Below are positions 58,664-64,000 of a stretch of 64,000 bases of DNA, piece after piece; within the stretch, counting starts at the first letter, position 1; every line of letters begins with the position of its first letter. The position numbers and the translations under genes were made by a program. The notes under the pieces are model-generated. The model ran no database searches. It was not told the origin of the DNA and saw only the letters and a program-made list of their open reading frames with translations. The stretch covers positions 2,046,001-2,110,000 of the forward strand of contig NZ_JAOCQD020000001.1 in the NCBI RefSeq assembly GCF_025290835.2, written 5' to 3'. The stretch comes from Aquabacterium sp. OR-4 (GTDB lineage Bacteria; Pseudomonadota; Gammaproteobacteria; Burkholderiales; Burkholderiaceae_C).

Positions 58664-58960
58664 ATGCCTGCCAGCGCCATGCAAACAAGCACCTTGATCG
58701 GACTGGCGCTGGCCTTTGCGGGTTGCCTGGCCTGTTATCTGGCCTCGCCCAACCAGCGTTGGCTGGCCAAGCCAGTGCCCGCGCGGCTGGCGCGGGCCGG
58801 CGGCGTGGCCCTGTGGGTGATGGCCTGGCTTTGTCTTGCCCAGGCGCGACAGGCGCTGACGGCCACGCTGCTGCTCTACACCGCGCTGATGCTGTGCTTC
58901 GTGGTGCTGCCATGCACCGGTGCCCTGCTGGGTCTGCTGAAGCGGCCGAAGGATGCATGA
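58664..58960 (+). CDS. Small membrane protein of an iron-uptake cluster (DUF3325-like)
   Basis: A 98-residue protein with three hydrophobic segments (about residues 8-28, 43-61 and 66-88) and little else. It starts 2 bp after the receptor stop. Small triple-helix proteins of the DUF3325 kind stand between siderophore receptor and PepSY genes in many proteobacteria. The call rests on that position, size and topology, not on a diagnostic motif. It overlaps the following small gene by eight bases. Confidence 0.65.
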   Translation: MPASAMQTSTLIGLALAFAGCLACYLASPNQRWLAKPVPARLARAGGVALWVMAWLCLAQARQALTATLLLYTALMLCFVVLPCTGALLGLLKRPKDA

Positions 58961-59252
58961 GATGACCGACAAGAAGCCGCCGCCCATTCAACGGGACTGG
59001 TGGTCCAAGACCCTCGCCGGGCTGTTGCTGGGCGGCGTGCTGGCCCTGGCCGTCAGTGGCGTGTTTGCCCAACTCATCGACGGCGTGCCCTTCGGCGCGC
59101 GCCGCCAATTGGCGAACTGGCTGGTGCCCCCGATCTGGCTGGGCGTGCTGGGCACGGTCTACTTCTTCTCCAGCGGGCTGCGGGCCTGGTTGTGGCTGGG
59201 CGGCGCGGCAGCCTTGCTGACGGCGGCTTTCCATCTGCTGCGCAGCGCCTGA
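58953..59252 (+). CDS. Small membrane protein of an iron-uptake cluster (DUF3649-like)
   Basis: A 99-residue protein with about three hydrophobic segments, starting RDWWSKTLAGLLLGGVLALAV and ending SSGLRAWLWLGGAAALL. It overlaps the previous gene by eight bases (or starts at the ATG at 58962 just after it). Such proteins accompany PepSY proteins and receptors in iron-uptake operons of Pseudomonas and Burkholderiales. The family name is tentative. Confidence 0.65.
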   Translation: MHEMTDKKPPPIQRDWWSKTLAGLLLGGVLALAVSGVFAQLIDGVPFGARRQLANWLVPPIWLGVLGTVYFFSSGLRAWLWLGGAAALLTAAFHLLRSA

Positions 59253-59269
59253 CCTTCTTTGAAACCGGC

Positions 59270-60913
59270 ATGAAAACCGAGTACGTCCGCATCTACAAGT
59301 CGGTGCACACCTGGGTCAGCATCGTCAGCGGGATGGCCTTGTTCATCGCGTTCTATGCCGGGGCGCTGGGCATTTTCAAAGAGCCGCTGAACCGCTGGGC
59401 CGCGCCGCCCAGGCTGGAACAAGCGCTCACCCCGCTGGCCGATACCCCGCAACTGATCACCCAGACCCTGGCCCGCGCCCCGGCGGCGGCCAAGGGCTTC
59501 GTGATCTACCTCGAAGACGCCGAGCACATCCCGGCGCGGATGGCCTGGCGCGTGCGAGGCCCGGGTGATGGGGAGGACAACGCATCGGCCCCGGTCACCC
59601 ACATCGCCAGCCTGGACGCTCAGGGTCAGGCGCAGGTGGAGCCCTTCCAGGGCCATCGTCTGGCCACCTTCATCGACCACCTGCACCGGGTGGTCGGCCT
59701 GCCTGTCGACAACGACGCCAACCGCTGGATCATGGGCGTGTTCGCCACGCTGTACGCCCTGGCCTTGTTCTCCGGCGTGGTGATCCTGCTGCCCTCGCTG
59801 GCCAAGGATCTGTTCGCGCTGCGCATCGGCAAGAACCTCAAGCGCATGTGGCTCGACACGCACAACGTGGTGGGGGTGGTCAGCCTGCCGTTCCACATCG
59901 TCATCGCGGTGACGGCCGTCGTGTTTGCCTTCCACGACCCGATCTATGCGGTGCAGGACAGCACCATCCACGCAGGCGCCAAACCGGCCGGCGGCCCACG
60001 CGAGCGCGCAGCCGGCAAGGCCGCGGCCAAACGTGACCCCGCCAGCATGGTGCCGCCGGCGTCGCTGGTCGACGCGGTCAAGACCTTTGCGCCGTCGTTC
60101 GAGCCGAGCTTCCTGCAGTACCGACGGGTTGGCGAAGCCAGCGCCGAAGTCCGGGTGTGGGGCAAGGACGCGGCGGGCGTCATGCCGCGGCCCCGGGGCG
60201 GCTTCGTGAGCGTCGACCCCTATACCGGCAAGATCACCAGCAGCGATCGCATGCCTGGCAGACAGGAAGCACCCGCGCTGGTCATCCACAGCCTGTTCGC
60301 GCTGCACATGGGCGCCTTCGGGGGGGCGCCCGTGCAGTGGATGTACTTCGTGATGGGGCTGGCCGGCGCCTGGCTGTTTTACAGCGGCAACCTGCTGTGG
60401 GTGGAATCTCGCCGCGTCAAGCCCGCGCGAGGCGCATCAGACAGCGATGCCCCGCCTGCACAGCGGCGCCATGTGCAGCGCATGGCCAATGCCTGCGTGG
60501 GTGTGTGCCTGGGCTGCGTGTGCGGCCTCTCGCTCAGCATCGTCTCAGCCAAATGGCTGCAGGCCCATGTGGACAACATGGCCGTTGCGCACCAGTGGGT
60601 CTACTACGGCGCGTTTTTCGCCGCGCTGGGCTGGAGCTTCTGGCACGGGGCCGCGCGCGCCGCCATCCACCTGCTGTGGCTGGCAGCCGCCTTCACGCTG
60701 GCCATTCCGGCCACCAGCCTGCTGGGCCGGCTGCAGCCTGAGCTGGGCCTGTGGGCGCACGGCAGCGCGGTGAGCCTGGGCGTCGACCTCGTGGCCCTGG
60801 CCGGCGGCCTGTGCTTTGCAGGCTTGGCCCGTTTGACCCAACGACGCGCATGGCTCGGCCCGGCCGACAGCATCTGGTCTGTGAAGCCCCGGGCCTGTGC
60901 TGCCGGGCTTTGA
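59270..60913 (+). CDS. PepSY-domain inner-membrane protein, probable ferric-siderophore reductase
   Basis: A 547-residue inner-membrane protein of the PepSY_TM/PiuB type. The N-terminus is YKSVHTWVSIVSGMALFIAFYAGALGIF, with the helix His typical of haem-binding family members. Further helix blocks are RVVGLPVDNDANRWIMGVFATLYALALFSGVVILLP and MWLDTHNVVGVVSLPFHIVIAVTAV. A periplasmic PepSY domain lies about residues 250-330. An extra C-terminal set of four helices (about residues 420-530) is visible. Such proteins help reduce iron of internalised siderophores in other bacteria. It is the last gene of the FecI-FecR-receptor unit. Confidence 0.88.
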   Translation: MKTEYVRIYKSVHTWVSIVSGMALFIAFYAGALGIFKEPLNRWAAPPRLEQALTPLADTPQLITQTLARAPAAAKGFVIYLEDAEHIPARMAWRVRGPGDGEDNASAPVTHIASLDAQGQAQVEPFQGHRLATFIDHLHRVVGLPVDNDANRWIMGVFATLYALALFSGVVILLPSLAKDLFALRIGKNLKRMWLDTHNVVGVVSLPFHIVIAVTAVVFAFHDPIYAVQDSTIHAGAKPAGGPRERAAGKAAAKRDPASMVPPASLVDAVKTFAPSFEPSFLQYRRVGEASAEVRVWGKDAAGVMPRPRGGFVSVDPYTGKITSSDRMPGRQEAPALVIHSLFALHMGAFGGAPVQWMYFVMGLAGAWLFYSGNLLWVESRRVKPARGASDSDAPPAQRRHVQRMANACVGVCLGCVCGLSLSIVSAKWLQAHVDNMAVAHQWVYYGAFFAALGWSFWHGAARAAIHLLWLAAAFTLAIPATSLLGRLQPELGLWAHGSAVSLGVDLVALAGGLCFAGLARLTQRRAWLGPADSIWSVKPRACAAGL

Positions 60914-61142
60914 CCTCAGGTCAACATCAGCTGGCCCGGCGCGATGTTCGCGAATCCGGTCACAGCCAGCCCGCACGGCGCGGGCTGAAAACAGCTCAGA
61001 TCATTCCCACTCTGTTGTCAACAGCAGGGAGCGGCTCGTAGGTAGATCGGGCGCTTGGTTAGCCCGCCGCGAGCGAGATACCGACATCTTTACCGTCGCT
61101 GCTTTGGCCGATGCCAGGCCTTCGTCTCGTCGACCTTGGTCA
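60914..61142. other. Intergenic region after the PepSY gene
   Basis: No supported gene. A hairpin CAGCCCGC-ACGG-CGCGGGCTG lies shortly after the PepSY stop (about 60966-60987) but without a T tract. Beyond the degenerate fragment (61143-61283) another 20 bp lead into the toxin gene end. Confidence 0.4.
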
Positions 61143-61283
61143 TCAGGGCCGGCCTTTGTACAGCCACGTGGATCGCTTGGGATCGAACGAGACGACATTG
61201 ACGGTATCGACCCGCTTGTTCCGCGACCCGATGACGGCATTCGCTGCCTGGGTGACGGTATCGGCGCTGTGCCTGCCCGAGCG
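61143..61283 (-). pseudogene. Degenerate C-terminal coding fragment downstream of the toxin gene
   Basis: A minus-strand open stretch of 46 codons without a start, bounded upstream by an in-frame TAG at 61284-61286 and ended by TGA. Its translation looks protein-like rather than random, ending VVSFDPKRSTWLYKGRP. The TGA overlaps an ATG (TGATG) of a further 17-codon frame beginning MTKVDETKAWHRP. It may be the remnant of a gene cut by insertion or decay. No family is recognised; this is a weak call. Confidence 0.3.
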
Positions 61284-61304
61284 CTACACAAGCAGAAGAC
61301 TGCG

Positions 61305-61622
61305 TCAATGGTAGTCGTCTTCGAGTTGGTGGCGCACGGCAAGAACGGCGACGTGGGTCTCGTCCTGGATCTCGAACAACGCCACATAGCCCGATCGTCC
61401 AAACGGAACGATCAGCTCCCGCAGGAAGGGACTCTGCCCGGCCTTGCGGCACGTGAACGGCGACGTCTTCAGCGTGGCGATGCCGGACCGCAAGGCCGCG
61501 ATGGCCTGCGTCGGCAAGGTGAGATCGCCGCCCTCGCGGGACAGCTCACGCTCCAACAGGAAGTCGAAGAGCCGATCCAAGTCCGCCACGGCGTCCCGGG
61601 TCAGCCGAACCTTGAACGTCAC
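61305..61622 (-). CDS. ParE/RelE-family toxin of a type II toxin-antitoxin pair
   Basis: A 105-residue protein with the ParE-like layout: N-terminal helix pair VRLTRDAVADLDRLFDFLLER, central helix, and beta strands LRELIVPFGRSGYVALFEI with the typical C-terminal VAVLAVRHQLEDDY. ParE toxins poison DNA gyrase, RelE toxins cleave mRNA; the subgroup here is inferred as ParE from the VAVLAVRHQ block. Its ATG overlaps the antitoxin stop (ATGA), as usual for such modules. Confidence 0.88.
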   Translation of the reverse strand: MTFKVRLTRDAVADLDRLFDFLLERELSREGGDLTLPTQAIAALRSGIATLKTSPFTCRKAGQSPFLRELIVPFGRSGYVALFEIQDETHVAVLAVRHQLEDDYH

Positions 61623-61900
61623 TTCCCCTTCTTCGCCTGGCGCGAACGCGCGGCGTCGAGCTTGCGTTGCAAGTTGTCGATCACCACGTCGGCATCGACA
61701 TAGTCACCCGTACGCCGAGCCTTGTCACGTGAGCGAAGCCCGCGCGCAATGAACTCGGCCTGCATGCGACGCCGTTCGACCGTCGCGCGGATCGAGGCTT
61801 CGACAAACTGGGTGAGGGTCTCGCCTTCGGCCAGCACCGCCTCTACCTCGGCACGAAAGTCGGGCTCGACGCGGATGGATGGGATGGTGGTCGTCTTCAC
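61619..61900 (-). CDS. Antitoxin of the ParE-type module (ribbon-helix-helix-like)
   Basis: A 93-residue protein. Start is GTG at 61900 (VKTTTIPSIRVEPDFRAEVEAVL). The N-terminal strand-helix-helix resembles ribbon-helix-helix DNA-binding antitoxins (EGETLTQFVEASIRATVERRR). A basic, helical C-terminal half (about residues 50-93) would neutralise the toxin. The stop overlaps the toxin start, and its GTG overlaps the stop of the upstream VOC gene (GTGA), so it is also coupled to that gene. No strong ribosome site precedes the GTG, which supports coupled translation. Confidence 0.82.
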   Translation of the reverse strand: MKTTTIPSIRVEPDFRAEVEAVLAEGETLTQFVEASIRATVERRRMQAEFIARGLRSRDKARRTGDYVDADVVIDNLQRKLDAARSRQAKKGK

Positions 61901-62403
61901 CAATTCAGTGTATCGCAATTGCGCCACATGAGGCGGCCACCTGCGGTATCGGGCCACGGCGCGGGAGGCGTGGAGCTCCAGTCAGACGAACGCGTGCTCG
62001 TGGTGGACCCGACGTGCGACTCGCAGAGTTCGAGCGGCAGTCCATCGGGATCAGCGAAGAACGTGAAGCGCCGACTGGTGTATTCATCGACGCGTACGGG
62101 CTCGACCGCAACCCCTTTCGACTCGAGCCAGGCCTTGGCATGCGCCACGTCGTCGACGGCAAACGCCAGGTGCCGCAGCCCCTGCGCCTCCGGGCGCGAT
62201 GGGCGTGGGGGTGGGGACGGGAACGAAAACAATTCGATCTGGCTGCCATCCGGCATGGCCAGATCGAGCTTGTGCGATTGGCGTTCCACGCGGTGTTGCT
62301 CGGCCACCACGCGCAAGCCCAGCAGGTTCACGTAGAAGGCCTTCGACCGCTCGATATCCGAGCAGATGATGGCGACATGGTGGATACGGCAGAGCTGGAG
62401 CAT
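61897..62403 (-). CDS. VOC-family (glyoxalase I-like) metalloprotein
   Basis: A 168-residue protein of the vicinal-oxygen-chelate fold. The two betaalphabeta-beta-beta units are visible: IHHVAIICSDIERSKAFYVNLLGLRV, with metal-ligand His and the following QIELFSFP Glu, then LRHLAFAVDDVAHAKAWLESKGV and the FTFFADPDGLPLELCE ligand. This resembles the E. coli YaeR/GloA2 type. The final ~40 residues after LELCE are a Ser/Thr/Pro/Trp-rich tail that looks like read-through beyond the normal family end, running to the antitoxin start. Substrate unknown. Confidence 0.88.
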   Translation of the reverse strand: MLQLCRIHHVAIICSDIERSKAFYVNLLGLRVVAEQHRVERQSHKLDLAMPDGSQIELFSFPSPPPRPSRPEAQGLRHLAFAVDDVAHAKAWLESKGVAVEPVRVDEYTSRRFTFFADPDGLPLELCESHVGSTTSTRSSDWSSTPPAPWPDTAGGRLMWRNCDTLNW

Positions 62404-62412
62404 GGCGTTCTG

Positions 62413-63669
62413 TCAGTTCACAGGATTGCCCGCCCTGCCAAGAGCGGTCTGTTTGCTTCCAAGGCGGATGCGCATGATGCGGAAGTTGGGCTCGGCCTTG
62501 TCGAAGTCCATGCGGCCCGAGAAGGCATGGTTGAGGTGGTTGGTCGAGACCCAGAGCGCGCCTTCATGGTCGAACGCCATCGTATCGGGCCAGATCCACT
62601 CGGGGCCTTCGGCCACCGTGCTCACGGCCAGGCTGCGGGGGTCGATGCGCTGCACACGGCTCAGCGTCACGTTGGTGGCGTAGACGGCGCCATCACGACC
62701 TACCGCGATGCCGTCCGAGCCACCGCCGATCCGGATCGGGCCCGTGACCCGCTTGGCGATATCAGCGTCGCGCAGCGCGCCATCGAGCAGGTGCCGGGTC
62801 TCGACACGGTAGACCGCATCGCCCGTGGTGATCGACCAGTACAGGCGCTGGCCGTCCGGACTGAGCGCGATGCCGTTGACGCCGACCTTGAGCGCCACGC
62901 CGGGGAGGGCCGGCTCGCCATTGACCTGCAACGGGCGCTCCGGGTCGTCGCCCGTCAGCGGCGAGCGGTCGAGCACGCGGCGGGCGGCGCCGGTCTTCAG
63001 GTCCAGCACGATGATGCCGCCAGCGACGCCGCCTTCGGCGCGGCTGCCGCTGTCGCTGAGGTAGGCCACCTGACGGCGCTCATCCAGGGCGATGTCGTTC
63101 AGGAAGCTCGTGGCGGGATCGGCCACGGCATCGGGCAGCGCAAAGCGCCGCAGTTCGCGGCCGCTGTCGAGGTCGAACACCACCACCTTCTGGCCACCCG
63201 CCGCGGCGCGCGTCTCGCCGCCGGTGTAGCCCATGTCCAGCGCCCAGAGGCGGTTGTGGCTGTCGATGGTGAAGCCGAGCACGCTGCGCAAGCCTTCGGG
63301 CCGGGTGGCGTCGTTGGCCTCCCAGGTCGGGAAAGGCTGCAGCACCGATTGGCCGTTCTTCGTCACCACGAGATTGAGCGTGGCCGGTACGCGCGGGTCC
63401 AAGATGCGGGCCACGCTGGCGAACACACGGCCCCGGCGATCGACCTTGATGCCGTACAGCGGCGCCTTGGTGTAGAGCCGCGCGGCGTTGTAGGCATCGG
63501 CTTGCAATGGGGTGGGGAAGTCCCACTGCGTGCGCGTCCAGGCGTGGCGCACCTCCACGGTGGGCAGGGGCGCGCCGGGTTGCGCCAGCGCGAGGGTCGT
63601 GGCGCTGAGCAGCGCGAACAGGCTGACGGCGCTCCAAGCCGCCGAAGAGGCAAATTGTCGAAGGTTCAT
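62413..63669 (-). CDS. Secreted Yellow/major-royal-jelly-protein family (beta-propeller) protein
   Basis: A 418-residue protein with a signal peptide (cleavage near LALAQPGAP). It is followed by a six-bladed-propeller-like sequence of the MRJP/Yellow family: GIKVDRRGRVFASVARI, LGFTIDSHNRLWALDMGY, FLNDIALDERRQVAYLSDSG, GVNGIALSPDGQRLYWS and GIAVGRDGAVYATNVT. Bacterial members are often annotated as L-dopachrome tautomerase-related, but activity is unproven. The gene lies between the VOC gene (10 bp) and an Old Yellow Enzyme gene (87 bp), all on the same strand, suggesting a shared transcript. Confidence 0.88.
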   Translation of the reverse strand: MNLRQFASSAAWSAVSLFALLSATTLALAQPGAPLPTVEVRHAWTRTQWDFPTPLQADAYNAARLYTKAPLYGIKVDRRGRVFASVARILDPRVPATLNLVVTKNGQSVLQPFPTWEANDATRPEGLRSVLGFTIDSHNRLWALDMGYTGGETRAAAGGQKVVVFDLDSGRELRRFALPDAVADPATSFLNDIALDERRQVAYLSDSGSRAEGGVAGGIIVLDLKTGAARRVLDRSPLTGDDPERPLQVNGEPALPGVALKVGVNGIALSPDGQRLYWSITTGDAVYRVETRHLLDGALRDADIAKRVTGPIRIGGGSDGIAVGRDGAVYATNVTLSRVQRIDPRSLAVSTVAEGPEWIWPDTMAFDHEGALWVSTNHLNHAFSGRMDFDKAEPNFRIMRIRLGSKQTALGRAGNPVN

Positions 63670-63756
63670 GATGGCAGGTTGACGTCGAAGGTTCAGGAGG
63701 GAGGGTTGAGCGCCATCGGGGTGTGGCGATGGCGGCGTGGGTGATGAAGGGAGGGA

Positions 63757-64000
63757 TCACCGGCCAGCGCTGGGGCGGTAGCGCTCGAGCCAGTGGGCAT
63801 AGGGTGGCGGCAGCACCCAGGCGGCCTGGGGTTGGCCGAGCGCCTGCGCCGCGGCATAGGGCCAATGCGGGTTCGCCAGGTGGGCGCGGCCGACGAGCGC
63901 CAGGTCGAGCTGACCCTGGGCGATGGCTGCTTCCGCCACCGCCGGGTCCTCGAAGCCCCAAGCCGACGACACCGGAATGCTCGCCTCGCGGCCGATGCGG
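63757..64000 (-). CDS. NADH:flavin oxidoreductase / Old Yellow Enzyme family (C-terminal part, cut by window edge)
   Basis: Only the last ~80 residues are visible. The fragment reads from RIGREASIPVSSAWGFEDP through QGQLDLALVGRAHLANPHWPYAAAQALG, a typical C-terminal phosphate-binding and helix block of YqjM/XenA-type flavoprotein reductases. It ends PPYAHWLERYRPSAGR. FMN-binding and catalytic His residues lie beyond the edge. The right edge has no start codon, so the gene continues outside the window. Confidence 0.85.
   Translation of the reverse strand, partial: RIGREASIPVSSAWGFEDPAVAEAAIAQGQLDLALVGRAHLANPHWPYAAAQALGQPQAAWVLPPPYAHWLERYRPSAGR

Noticed and set aside
61001..61030. Resemblance of the minus-strand ending EWE-stop to the C-terminus of GMP synthase
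   Set aside because: Only three residues match and the preceding sequence is unrelated.

Overview
The window is a 64-kb stretch of high-GC bacterial chromosome. Gene order and content point to a betaproteobacterium of the order Burkholderiales, probably of the Rubrivivax/Leptothrix/Roseateles type. This rests on the clpS-clpA and icd neighbourhood, the ccoI-ccoS-ccoNOQP-ccoG cluster next to fnr and hemN, and the exbBD-lpxK-trm112-kdsB-adk block. The genus is an inference, because no rRNA or tRNA gene is present. High GC at third codon positions produces many long open frames antisense to real genes; these were discarded.

Layout. 1-3.7 kb: housekeeping genes (clpA, clpS, a cold-shock protein, icd) and a tiny Lys/Ala-rich exported protein. 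3.7-14.8 kb: microaerobic respiration, with a DsbD-like membrane protein, hemN, the oxygen sensor fnr, and the complete cbb3 oxidase set with its copper ATPase ccoI. FNR-box-like sites lie between hemN and fnr and inside the 3' end of ccoS, just ahead of ccoN. 14.9-20 kb: a DUF192 protein, a two-component system, sodB and xseA. 20.4-25.5 kb: exbB/exbD, lpxK, a Trm112-like protein, kdsB, adk and a short-chain dehydrogenase with a perfect palindromic operator. 25.6-34.7 kb: two related TonB-dependent receptors separated by an intact IS66-family element with 26-bp inverted ends, an 8-bp target duplication and an unusual extra gene. 35-42 kb: a four-gene peptide-type ABC importer, headed by an intergenic 88-bp tandem repeat. 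42.3-45.8 kb: ldcA, tadA and an FAD oxidoreductase.

45.9-53.9 kb is one tightly overlapping operon: a TonB receptor, a nickel/peptide-type ABC importer (binding protein, two permeases, fused ATPase), a Fur-family (Zur-like) regulator and a ZrgA/DUF2796-like periplasmic protein. Together they could carry a metal or metal-metallophore complex from the outer membrane to the cytoplasm and sense its status. No metallophore synthesis gene is seen. 54-60.9 kb is a FecI-FecR-TonB transducer system with two small membrane proteins and a PepSY-type reductase-like protein, with Fur-like boxes. 61-64 kb holds a degenerate fragment, a ParE-type toxin-antitoxin pair translationally coupled to a VOC/glyoxalase gene, a secreted Yellow/MRJP-family protein and the end of an Old Yellow Enzyme gene.

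The best candidates for something not well described are the Zur-linked TonB/ABC operon (45.8-53.9 kb), the passenger gene in the IS66 element (31.3-31.8 kb), the 88-bp repeat ahead of the ABC importer (42.1-42.3 kb) and the VOC-antitoxin-toxin overlap (61.3-62.4 kb).
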